Below are positions 25,610 to 33,377 of a stretch of 47,442 bases of DNA, one piece after another. A model generated the notes under the pieces. The model had not been told where the DNA came from. It was given only the letters and a program-made list of their open reading frames with translations, and ran no database searches. Position 1 is the stretch's first letter. Each line of letters starts with the position of its first letter. A program made the position numbers and the translations under genes. Source of the stretch: JBEBXQ01 sp040391535 (lineage in GTDB: Bacteria > Bacteroidota > Bacteroidia > Cytophagales > Spirosomataceae); the NCBI GenBank assembly GCA_040391535.1, contig JBEBXQ010000018.1, positions 1-47,442 of the forward strand. The letters are read 5' to 3'.

Positions 25610-26398
25610 ATGAAAACCTTTAAAATTATACTGCTTGCAGTAGGGATTGCGTTGATGACATTGAATGTCATTGGTATTTTCAAATCACTTCGTAATCCGG
25701 AACTCTATTCGGAACCCCAGACCCGCAGAGTCAATGACATCACATGGAGATACCCTGAATTTCTGGAGCATTTGAAAAGAAAACCCGCAGAAAATGAGAA
25801 AGATTTTGCCATACGGGTGAATGAGGTAGTGAAGGACGGGTTTCTGCACTACTGGGAAGATGATGCAATTCATAAATATTATCTGACTGTTCCTGTCTGG
25901 GAAAATTATCTGCTGACGCTGGCATCGGTGGTTAAACCAAAAAAATATCGCAAATACGAATTCAGTAACTATAAAAAAAATCTGGAGCGGGGAACAGGAC
26001 TTTGTTCAACACACTGCACGATCGTCAAAGGAGTCCTGAATGAAAACGGGATAAAAGCAGAATTGCTCGACCTGGGCGGTCATGTGGTGATTACAGCCCA
26101 AACCGGTAATCAGCCCGATTTTATACTGGATCCTGATTACGGAATTTATATTCCGTTTACGAGAGCTTCGATTGAAGCAGATCCTGAAATTACCAGACCA
26201 TTTTATGCGAATATTAAAGATCAGTACAAACCCGGCCGTCAGGACCGTTATACAACGGATGTAGTGGTTGGTCTCTATGAGAAAAACCGGAATCATACGT
26301 ACAGTACTTACAATTGGTTTGAAGGATTTTCCTATATAGCAATCTGGATTATCCCGTTGCTGTGTGCTTTTCCGTTTGTGTACGCCAGGTTTAAGTGA
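25610..26398 (+). CDS. Membrane-anchored transglutaminase-like protein
   Basis: A 262-residue protein with a hydrophobic helix at each end (about 5-24 and 238-258) and a soluble domain between them, probably periplasmic. The middle carries a transglutaminase-like catalytic triad: Cys132 in GTGLCSTHC, His158 in GGHVVITA and Asp174 in ILDPDYGIYIP. Proteins of this fold cleave amides, as cysteine proteases or peptide:N-glycanases, or cross-link them; the role here is unknown. It is 10 bp after the beta-helix lipoprotein, the last gene of the rightward run, and convergent with the PepSY gene. The tight coupling implies the two proteins work together, for example in freeing the glycan from a peptide. 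That is inference. Confidence 0.72.
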   Translation: MKTFKIILLAVGIALMTLNVIGIFKSLRNPELYSEPQTRRVNDITWRYPEFLEHLKRKPAENEKDFAIRVNEVVKDGFLHYWEDDAIHKYYLTVPVWENYLLTLASVVKPKKYRKYEFSNYKKNLERGTGLCSTHCTIVKGVLNENGIKAELLDLGGHVVITAQTGNQPDFILDPDYGIYIPFTRASIEADPEITRPFYANIKDQYKPGRQDRYTTDVVVGLYEKNRNHTYSTYNWFEGFSYIAIWIIPLLCAFPFVYARFK

Positions 26399-26471
26399 TT
26401 CCATCGGAGAATTCCGGTACTACTGTTTTCCTTTTGTTCCGGGTGCAGTTTTTTATAATCGTTAAGCGCTC

Positions 26472-26493
26472 CAACCTGTTCCCGGGAAGGTTG
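26472..26493. terminator. Hairpin between convergent genes
   Basis: CAACC (26472-26476) and GGTTG (26489-26493), with inner TTCCC/GGGAA, give a roughly 10-bp stem with a 2-nt bulge in the 118-bp space between the transglutaminase-like gene and the PepSY gene. It could stop transcripts from both sides; the T run is poor. Confidence 0.35.
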
Positions 26494-26516
26494 TATTTCT
26501 GATGGGTAATACTGCA

Positions 26517-27716
26517 TCAGGCCTTCCGATACCGTTCGGCCGGTTTAAATGCACCCGGAGATTTTGCTGTGAACAGGGAAGAAGTGCCCCTTGTCTTCTT
26601 CTTCCGGCGGCTCCACCATATATTGAAGCCTGTAACAGGCAGGCTGGCGCAAATCAGGCTGGCGAAGAAAGCGAGAATTTTTCCCGGAAGTCCCAGAACA
26701 GCTCCGGTATGCAGGTCATAGTTGAGCTGATAGGCCTTGTCACCTCCGTTCAGGTCTCCGAAATCCTGACTGCGTAGTAACCGGCCTGTGTACTGATCAT
26801 AAAATTGGGATGTCCGGTTGCTCCGGTTCCAGTTGGTGTGGTAAGTAAGCATTGAAATACTGACGGCATTCTTTTTCGCAGGAATATTAATCAGAAATGA
26901 CCGGGCATCAGGATATTGACGAACAGCAGCATGAAATGCCACATCCAGTCCGCTGCCAGACCGGGTCGTGTCTGATAAGGGCGGTTGCTGTCTGGCAATC
27001 ACGCGGGCACCATTGGCGACAAACCTTACACTGTTGTCTGTCCATTCATATACCCACACCAGGCCCGTGATACCCATGATCAGTAAGAGGAGAAAGGCAT
27101 AAAAACCCAGCACATTGTGCAGGTCATAATTGATCCGTTTTCGGCTGCCCGTCCATTTAACGGTGAAACTCTTCTCTTTTTGCGATTTGCTCCACTTGCC
27201 TGGCCACCACAATACGATTCCGCTGATCAGAATAATCACAAAGGCACATACGGAGTAACCGATGACATGATGACTGATCCGCTCTCCCAGTAACAGACGC
27301 ATGTGCATGCTCAGCACCAGATGGAAAAACTCGTTTTTGGTATCTTCAATATGAATTACTTTTCCTGTATACGGATTTACGTAAACCCGGAAATAATATT
27401 CAAAATAGCTCCAGTGTGTCCAGCCTTTTTCATTGATTTTAGTTGCGCGGAAAACATAGGCGCGGTCGGGAGCGGCAGGTATTTCGGCACGCATCAGCGG
27501 ATATTCCTTTCCCAGCGCCTCCTGCGCTTCTGAAAGGATAACACTTAGCGGAAGAACGGGGGTATTTTGCGGCTCAATATAAAACCGGTCATGGTATACA
27601 ATGGGTTTCAGTTCATCAACGAAAGCATAAATGGCCCCGGTAATGCCCAGCATAAACACCACCACGCCGGAAGCCAGGCCAAGCCACAGGTGTATTTTAA
27701 GAATGATATTTTTCAA
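26517..27716 (-). CDS. PepSY-associated transmembrane protein, siderophore-linked reductase type
   Basis: A 399-residue inner-membrane protein of the PepSY_TM family. Hydrophobic helices lie at about 10-32, 140-170, 195-220 and 340-370, with PepSY-like periplasmic segments between them. Conserved His residues near the helices (HLWLGLASG, HHVIGYS, HNVLGFY, HTGAVLG) fit heme or metal ligands. Members occur beside ferric-siderophore receptors and are proposed to help reduce iron; some are called FpvG- or PiuB-like. It lies 84 bp downstream of a TonB-dependent receptor gene on the same strand, so the pair likely forms an iron-uptake operon. Function assigned from family and context. Confidence 0.82.
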   Translation of the reverse strand: MKNIILKIHLWLGLASGVVVFMLGITGAIYAFVDELKPIVYHDRFYIEPQNTPVLPLSVILSEAQEALGKEYPLMRAEIPAAPDRAYVFRATKINEKGWTHWSYFEYYFRVYVNPYTGKVIHIEDTKNEFFHLVLSMHMRLLLGERISHHVIGYSVCAFVIILISGIVLWWPGKWSKSQKEKSFTVKWTGSRKRINYDLHNVLGFYAFLLLLIMGITGLVWVYEWTDNSVRFVANGARVIARQQPPLSDTTRSGSGLDVAFHAAVRQYPDARSFLINIPAKKNAVSISMLTYHTNWNRSNRTSQFYDQYTGRLLRSQDFGDLNGGDKAYQLNYDLHTGAVLGLPGKILAFFASLICASLPVTGFNIWWSRRKKKTRGTSSLFTAKSPGAFKPAERYRKA

Positions 27717-27746
27717 GGTTTCTGAACCGGTTGGTTTATTGAATTA

Positions 27747-27779
27747 CATCGATTCCGCTGCACAGGAAGGGAATCGATG
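27747..27779 (-). other. Hairpin between receptor and PepSY genes
   Basis: CATCGATTCC at 27747-27756 and GGAATCGATG at 27770-27779 form a perfect 10-bp stem with a 13-nt loop. No T run follows on the minus strand. It may limit read-through from the receptor gene into the PepSY gene or stabilise the receptor mRNA. Confidence 0.4.
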
Positions 27780-27800
27780 AGCTTTAACATCGTTCTTTTT

Positions 27801-30149
27801 TCAGAAAGTATACCCCAGTGTCAGCGAAAAACGACGCCCGTTGGCTCTGGTATAGTTGGCATTACTTCCATAGTACTGTGACACAACAGGATAATACGTT
27901 TTGTTGAACAGGTTTTCTACTCCCAGATTTATTTTAAGCTGGCTGGTAATTTTGTAAGCCGTTGAAAGGCTCCACACATCATACGCATGAATCGGCGCTT
28001 CTCCCAGTCGGTAGACACCGCTGGCATTTGGTTCAAAACGGTCGCGACTCCCTACATACACCCAGTGAAGACCGGCATTTAAGCGGCTGTTTGAATAACG
28101 AAGATATCCGGTGATTTTCATAGGCGCTATGCGGTTAGAATTGAGGTACGTATCATTCTCGCCGTTAAAGTTGCCATCCAGATCCTTGTCCCCTTTGCCT
28201 TCTACAAAAGCCAGGTTTCCGCCGAGCGTCAGTTGTCTGACGATGCGGTAGTCTGCCTGCACCTCATATCCCCATACCCGCTCGGGCAGACGTTCCGCAA
28301 TGTATTTGCCGTCTACTTCCAGCAGGTTGGATCCCAGTTTTGAAGTACTGTAATAATAGGCAGCACTTAATGTCAGGTCACCAAGTTCACTGCTGAAACC
28401 GCCTTCATAGTTATTGACAATGATAGGTTCTGTGGGTAGCTGGGAGACGGTACTTTCCTCTGCGGCTCTCAGTACACGCCCGAGATCAAAAATTGAAAAC
28501 GACTGTGAATAACTTACAAACGGATTAAAAAGTTTGAATTTTGAATACCGTAAACCCGCGTTGAACACCAGGGCGTTGTAATCCAGTACACCTCCTTTGA
28601 CAGCAATGCTCCCCTCACCGTCAGGACCTGTGGCCAGGGTGTTATAGTCACGGATGTTCATGTTGATGTTCTCTGCACGTAAGCCCGCCTTAAGATTTAT
28701 ATGGTTAAACCACTGTGTTGACAGCTGGGCATAAGGTGCTATGTTACGCATATTTACGCGGGGCACCCAGGCCCGCCCGTCCACCAGGTTTTGCTCAGTC
28801 TGGTCATTCAGGATATCGATTCCGTAGGTTACGTCAGCTCCCAGGTTCTTGCTTACGTCAAAATGAGTGTTGATATTAACCCGGAATCCTTTTTTTGCAG
28901 ATAGGATAGCTGACTGTCCGCTCCCGAAAAAAGAGGCAGTATTTGAATATACCGTCCAGAAGTCCTGCAGATAAAGATTGGCTGTAAGGCTGGTATTCCT
29001 GAAAATATGCTGATGGGTATAAGTGAGATTGGCGTTGTGGTTATAGCGCGTTCCTTCATCGATGCCTTCCCTTTTACCATGTATGCCTACGGCGGGCGAT
29101 TTACCGTAGATACCAGGTCTGACCACATAGGCCGAATGCTGATTGGAGCTGAAATAGTTATACATCAGTTCCAGTCGCTGGCTTTCCGTAAAATCATATC
29201 CGATTTTAGCAAAAGCGTTGTAAATCTTAGTTTCTCCCAACCCGTATTCAGGAGAAATCACCTCACCTTCCGCATCCCGGTAGACCCCGGTTTTTTCGTA
29301 CATTCCACTGACGATATAATCAAACTTGCTGATTTTGCCATACAATTGCTGCGAAATACGGTAGCCAATTGTACTGTCTCCTTTGGTATTGCCCGTAAGT
29401 CCGACCTGACTGAGGCCACCGATCGGTTTGTGGACTTTGGGTGTTCTGGTGATGTAATTGATCAGACCACCGTCTGCACCGTTTCCGTAGATGGCTGTAG
29501 CGCCTTTGATTACCTCCACTCTTTCAATGACAGAAGGATCAATGGTACGTATATCTCTGCCTCCCGCCCGTAACGGAGTGGATTGGGGAATCCCGTCAAT
29601 GAGCACCAGAAGATTACGTCCGCGCAGCGACTGGCCCACGTTGCCCGTCTGATTGGTGGAAACACCAAGACCCGGTACCGCGAAAGCCAGAATATTAGCG
29701 ATATTCGGGCTGATGGTGGATAGGTTTTCCATTTCACGGGGGCCCACAACCGTTACAGATGAGGGAGTTTCAGCAAGCGATTCCACTTTTCTGCTGGCCG
29801 AAACAATCACTTCATCGAGCTGGGATCTGTTTTCTTCCAGTGTGAAATCCCGGGTAATGGTCTCTCCGGCTGATAGGGTAAATTCGTGTTCCTGGCTTGC
29901 GAATCCTACGGAAGTGATCCGAAGGGTGATTTTCCCGGCCGGGATGTTGCGGATTGTAAATGTTCCTGATTCACCGGTAACTGTTCCCAGATTTTTAGCT
30001 CTTATTTGTACAGAAGCAAAAGGAACCGGTTGATTGAGTTCATTACGCACTACGCCGGTAATACTGCCGGTATTGGATTGAGCGCTCACATGCAGCGCCG
30101 TATACAGAAAAACAGAAAGAATGATAAACCGGATAAAACAGGATCTCAT
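27801..30149 (-). CDS. TonB-dependent siderophore-type receptor
   Basis: A 782-residue outer-membrane receptor. It has a signal peptide (about 1-23), a carboxypeptidase-regulatory-like domain (about 28-105), a TonB box region near LDEVIVSAS, a plug with GQSLRGRNLLVLIDGIPQ and VIKGATAIYGNGADGGLINYITRTP, and a beta-barrel closing with an aromatic residue (GYTF). This plug style belongs to ferric-siderophore and vitamin B12 receptors rather than to SusC. The PepSY gene after it and the palindromes before it support iron control. The ligand is unknown. Confidence 0.9.
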   Translation of the reverse strand: MRSCFIRFIILSVFLYTALHVSAQSNTGSITGVVRNELNQPVPFASVQIRAKNLGTVTGESGTFTIRNIPAGKITLRITSVGFASQEHEFTLSAGETITRDFTLEENRSQLDEVIVSASRKVESLAETPSSVTVVGPREMENLSTISPNIANILAFAVPGLGVSTNQTGNVGQSLRGRNLLVLIDGIPQSTPLRAGGRDIRTIDPSVIERVEVIKGATAIYGNGADGGLINYITRTPKVHKPIGGLSQVGLTGNTKGDSTIGYRISQQLYGKISKFDYIVSGMYEKTGVYRDAEGEVISPEYGLGETKIYNAFAKIGYDFTESQRLELMYNYFSSNQHSAYVVRPGIYGKSPAVGIHGKREGIDEGTRYNHNANLTYTHQHIFRNTSLTANLYLQDFWTVYSNTASFFGSGQSAILSAKKGFRVNINTHFDVSKNLGADVTYGIDILNDQTEQNLVDGRAWVPRVNMRNIAPYAQLSTQWFNHINLKAGLRAENINMNIRDYNTLATGPDGEGSIAVKGGVLDYNALVFNAGLRYSKFKLFNPFVSYSQSFSIFDLGRVLRAAEESTVSQLPTEPIIVNNYEGGFSSELGDLTLSAAYYYSTSKLGSNLLEVDGKYIAERLPERVWGYEVQADYRIVRQLTLGGNLAFVEGKGDKDLDGNFNGENDTYLNSNRIAPMKITGYLRYSNSRLNAGLHWVYVGSRDRFEPNASGVYRLGEAPIHAYDVWSLSTAYKITSQLKINLGVENLFNKTYYPVVSQYYGSNANYTRANGRRFSLTLGYTF

Positions 30150-30219
30150 ATATTTGAAAGTATAGTATAAAAATTTGCCTTCAAATATATGGACTATTTA
30201 GTCTAATTATAAACTACAA
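30147..30219 (-). promoter_or_regulatory. Promoter region of the TonB receptor with candidate iron-type operators
   Basis: Reading leftward, TATATTTG (plus 30182-30189) matches the -7 element; the -33 match is poor. GACTA-TT-TAGTC at 30192-30203 is a 12-bp inverted repeat in the spacer, part of the longer AT-rich stretch 30186-30215. CATATATTTGAA (from 30147) and its inverse (30180-30191) form a 12-bp inverted repeat around the leader. A Fur-type repressor is the likely binder, given the gene. Inference only. Confidence 0.4.
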
Positions 30220-30597
30220 AGCGGAAAAATTATCTCCCCCCTGGACAAACCAATTAAGATGAAAGGATCTTATGTGATTGTATGTTTCAGGATAATTGGG
30301 GAAAGAAACAGGTATGACCGGAATAACATAACCAGGTCTTTTGAAAGAAATCCAGGTTGTTAAATATTATGATACCTCAGTAATGCTCTGGTGAAGTTTT
30401 CTCGTGAGGGGTGTTGGTATTAGTGTAATGGAAAGGTATAAGCGGCCGCTTTCGTGCAAGCCTTCCTGTATACTATATTTTTATTAATTTAGTCCACCGG
30501 AAATATCTGCAGATAAAGTACAGAGGTGTTGAATCAATCATGTTACATACCGACTGATATACCAGGTATCAAATGCTGTTTTACTGAAAAATTGCTG
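30150..30597. other. 448-bp gene-free stretch between divergent units
   Basis: Apart from the receptor promoter near 30182, this stretch holds a perfect 12-bp palindrome AAGCGGCCGCTT at 30440-30451 and no convincing open frame. No complete promoter could be placed for the gene at 30598; a TTTAGTCC word near 30488 repeats part of the receptor's upstream palindrome. Base composition turns AT-rich. Confidence 0.3.
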
Positions 30598-31956
30598 ATG
30601 AAAATAAAAATATACTTCCTTCTTTTGCTGCTTACCTGTTGTAGTGATGACGTTGAGTACGATTTAATAATTTCCAATGCTACCGTTTTAAATGTAGAAA
30701 CAGGGCTGAAAAATAAAAACCAGAACATTCTCATAAAAAACGGAAAAATTGTAAACATAACTCACAAAATAGACAACAGGTGTAAGGAGAAATATGATGC
30801 TGAAGGAAAACTGGTGAGTCCCGGCTTTATAGATACGCATATACATCCTACTGATGTATTCGGAGATTATGCAGAAGCACCTTTATATTTAGCAGAAGAC
30901 GCTGTGGAGGACTACCGGAACCAACTAAGCCGTGAATATTTACCTTATGGAATAACAACTGCACTGATGATGGGGCATCCTGAAAACTGGCTTGCCCCTA
31001 TTTTAAAATGGAATGACAGTAATCCCGGGTATACTGATTTTCTGACTTGTGGCGGGGCTTTGATTTCAAAAGAGGAAAGAAAACCTTATATAGGACATTT
31101 CACAGTTGAAGGAGAAAAGCAAGCGAAGGAAAAAGTAATAGAATACTACAATAGGGGGATCCGGCATATAAAAGTATATCACCGTTTACAGGAACCTGAA
31201 TTTTCAGCGGTAATGAAAACGGCTGATAGTCTGAGGATGAAAGTTTATGGACATATTGGTGATTATGATCCTTCAAAATTAAATATCCGGCAGACTTTAG
31301 AGAAGGGGCTGAAAAATTATGAACATATAGCAACTTTTCCGTACAGCATCATAAAAGATGAAAACGAGTGGGAAAAATTTGACACCCAATATGAGTCTGT
31401 TTTTGGAAGGGCTGATACAATGGAAAAGGTATTAATGATGTTTTTAGAGGCTTTCAGGTACATTGATGAAAATAAAAAAGAAGAATCAGACCAATTGATT
31501 GAAAAACTGGCTCAGTGTAATACAACATTTTCTACAACAACTGGCTTGATCTATCGGCAGTTTAAATCCTCTCATTATTTTACCTCCGTAAATTCTTCTT
31601 TATCAGAAGGACAAATAAAAAGGAGTGAGGAAAATTTCAGGATGATGATGAAGTATTTAATGAAGATGGCGGATGCAGGAATTCAGTTACGTATAGCCAC
31701 CGATTCTAAAGATGGCGGTAAAGTATTCCTGACAGAATTAAAAATATTATCAGAATACGGATTCTCAACAGAAGCTATTTTTAAGATAGCTACTTTAAAC
31801 GGTGCTGAAGCATTAGGTTTAGCGGAAAAAACAGGTACAATTGAAAATAATAAAACGGCCAATCTAATCATTTGGGAGCAATCTCCTTTTGATACTCCCG
31901 GGAATTTTTTCAGTAAAAAGCTAATCATTAAAAACGGAATATTACAAAACCAATAG
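30598..31956 (+). CDS. Amidohydrolase-family lipoprotein
   Basis: A 452-residue exported metal-dependent hydrolase. The ATG at 30598 was chosen because it starts the lipoprotein signal KIKIYFLLLLLTCC; an earlier frame start at 30526 adds 24 residues with no signal character. Metal-site residues fit the amidohydrolase_1 family: HxH in FIDTHIHPTD, later His in VYGHIGD and NYEHIAT, and Asp in IATDSKDGG; the C terminus has NLIIWEQSPF. Relatives include imidazolonepropionase-, dihydroorotase- and prolidase-like enzymes; the substrate is not predictable. The gene is clearly more AT-rich than its neighbours and stands alone beside a decayed regulator, which suggests transfer. Confidence 0.78.
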   Translation: MKIKIYFLLLLLTCCSDDVEYDLIISNATVLNVETGLKNKNQNILIKNGKIVNITHKIDNRCKEKYDAEGKLVSPGFIDTHIHPTDVFGDYAEAPLYLAEDAVEDYRNQLSREYLPYGITTALMMGHPENWLAPILKWNDSNPGYTDFLTCGGALISKEERKPYIGHFTVEGEKQAKEKVIEYYNRGIRHIKVYHRLQEPEFSAVMKTADSLRMKVYGHIGDYDPSKLNIRQTLEKGLKNYEHIATFPYSIIKDENEWEKFDTQYESVFGRADTMEKVLMMFLEAFRYIDENKKEESDQLIEKLAQCNTTFSTTTGLIYRQFKSSHYFTSVNSSLSEGQIKRSEENFRMMMKYLMKMADAGIQLRIATDSKDGGKVFLTELKILSEYGFSTEAIFKIATLNGAEALGLAEKTGTIENNKTANLIIWEQSPFDTPGNFFSKKLIIKNGILQNQ

Positions 31957-32001
31957 AAGGCAGGAAGGGACATAAACAATGGGGTGAGAGTCCAATACTG
32001 A

Positions 32002-32018
32002 TAGCCAGTATCTGGCTA
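32002..32018 (+). terminator. Short hairpin after the amidohydrolase lipoprotein
   Basis: TAGCCAG-TAT-CTGGCTA is a perfect 7-bp inverted repeat 46 bp after the stop codon, followed by CTTTGTTG. The loop of three and modest T content make it a possible weak terminator. Confidence 0.35.
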
Positions 32019-32149
32019 CTTTGTTGATTTCTGCTTGTATTTTTTATGATGGTTTATTATTCGCTGTTGTGCATAATTCAAGTTTTCAATCTTTCATGCT
32101 TCCCTAATGTGCATTATTACCCCATAAAAGCATCATATCTGCGATTTAT

Positions 32150-32510
32150 CACATGGTGTAAACTCATAGCGGCACGTACTGAGGGGGATTTTCGCAGCAG
32201 GAAATTGCCAAGCTGGCGTATATGAATCAGTCACAATACAGCCGTGAAAAAGGCATCATCAAAATCATCGAAGACGAGCAGAAGAGGTCTTCCGGTTTCT
32301 ATAAGTGTCTGTAGAAGATATTTTTGAACCTGACTTTCGTATGATTCAAAAAATAAGGGCAATCAATCTGTAGGGATTAATAATGGAAGTAAGTGTAACA
32401 CATTCCATTTCATACCTGAGTGTCTTTCAGAAAGCCAGAAGAAACAGATCCGGAAACAGGAGAACGAAAATGCACAACTTTGGGAGATCCTTAAAGGCGA
32501 TACGTTAATT
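32150..32510 (+). pseudogene. Decayed XRE-family helix-turn-helix regulator
   Basis: Parts of one protein lie in order but in different frames. KLIAARTE is followed, after a frame change near 32186, by FSQQEIAKLAYMNQSQYS-REKG, a classic XRE helix-turn-helix. A second frame gives VSVEDIFEPDF (from about 32308). A third gives KGNQSVGING-like residues near 32355 and then IPECLSESQKKQIRKQENEN (from about 32415), a coiled coil ending near 32505. This is the layout of Bacteroidota XRE regulators of about 110-120 residues with a C-terminal coiled coil. At least three frame changes and one stop break it, so no working protein is expected. Limits are approximate. Confidence 0.72.
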
Positions 32511-32535
32511 CAAACTCTTTTTATCTGCTTTTTTT

Positions 32536-32587
32536 TCAGAAACAGTCCTAATTTCGGAATTTATTCTGAAATTAGGACTGTTTCTGA
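32536..32587. repeat. Perfect 20-bp inverted repeat before the DUF1080 gene
   Basis: Arms at 32536-32555 and 32568-32587 are exact reverse complements, separated by a 12-nt loop. The right arm ends 14 bp before the ATG at 32602. There is no T run after it on either strand, so it is not an ordinary intrinsic terminator. It might be a mobile-element remnant, or a stem in the 5' leader that affects translation of the next gene. Confidence 0.7.
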
Positions 32588-32601
32588 CCCAATCTATTCT
32601 T

Positions 32602-33318
32602 ATGAAATCCTTATCTGTTCTCTTTATTATTTCCCTTTTGCTAATCTCCTGCTCAAAAAACAATACAGACAACCAGCTCTCGGCCGAAGAGAAGCAAGAA
32701 GGCTGGAAGCTGCTTTTTGATGGCAAAACTTTAAATAACTGGCACCCTTATAATAATTCCGGGAATACCTCATCTGCATGGAAAGTGGAAAACAGTGCTA
32801 TTGTTTACTCGGCAGACAGCGCTAACGTGGAACATGAGGATTTAGTCACCAACAGCGAGTTTGAAAACTTTGATTTGAGATTTGAATGGAAAATCTCTGA
32901 AGGAGGAAACAGCGGTGTATTTATCAATGTAGTGGAGCGGAAAGATATACCAACGGCCTGGGCTTCAGGGCCGGAATACCAGTTATTGGATAGTTTACAT
33001 CCGGATTATGCTATTAACCTTAAGAAAAGACCAGGATGCCTTTACAATTTTTCGGAACAAAAGAACCCGGTCCCTGCAAAGCCAGCCGGAGAGTGGAACC
33101 AGGGAAGAATCAAACAGGAAAATGGTAAAGCCGAATTCTATCTAAACGGAATCCTGACCGCCGAACAGGACTTTAATTCAGATCAATGGAAAGAAATGAT
33201 TCAAAGCAGTGGATTCAGTTATTTCCAGGATTTTGGTAAAACTGCCAAGGGAAAAATTGCCTTGCAGAAATGGTACAAAACCATAGCTTTTAAGAATCTG
33301 AAAATTAGAGAGCTATAG
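32602..33318 (+). CDS. DUF1080 (3-keto-disaccharide hydrolase-type) lipoprotein
   Basis: A 238-residue exported lipoprotein with the lipobox LLISC at about residues 13-17 and a DUF1080 jelly-roll domain covering the rest (GWKLLFDGKTLNNWHPY, the GGNSGVFINV core, PEYQLLD and a C-terminal AFKNLKIREL). Characterised members of DUF1080 hydrolyse 3-keto-glycosides made by a Gfo/Idh-type oxidase, and others simply bind glycans. A Tat-exported Gfo/Idh protein is in this window but about 21 kb away, so a direct partnership is not shown. The start is 14 bp after a perfect hairpin, and a strong terminator follows the stop codon. Confidence 0.87.
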   Translation: MKSLSVLFIISLLLISCSKNNTDNQLSAEEKQEGWKLLFDGKTLNNWHPYNNSGNTSSAWKVENSAIVYSADSANVEHEDLVTNSEFENFDLRFEWKISEGGNSGVFINVVERKDIPTAWASGPEYQLLDSLHPDYAINLKKRPGCLYNFSEQKNPVPAKPAGEWNQGRIKQENGKAEFYLNGILTAEQDFNSDQWKEMIQSSGFSYFQDFGKTAKGKIALQKWYKTIAFKNLKIREL

Positions 33319-33326
33319 ACTGAAGT

Positions 33327-33367
33327 ACACCCCAGAAGTCAGATAAAAAACTTTTGGGGTGTTTTTT
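33327..33367 (+). terminator. Rho-independent terminator after the DUF1080 gene
   Basis: ACACCCCAGAAGT at 33327-33339 pairs with ACTTTTGGGGTGT at 33350-33362 (one mismatch in 13), followed by a run of T to 33367. It sits 8 bp after the stop codon and just before the convergent DUF892 gene. Confidence 0.8.
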
Positions 33368-33377
33368 ATGTTGAGCA

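Noticed and set aside
29007..29573. Plus-strand open frame of 188 codons inside the TonB receptor gene
   Set aside because: Fully antisense to the plug and barrel coding region and without recognisable domains.
30440..30451. Palindrome AAGCGGCCGCTT as an operator
   Set aside because: It is a lone short GC palindrome in a gene-free stretch, not near a promoter element; could be chance.
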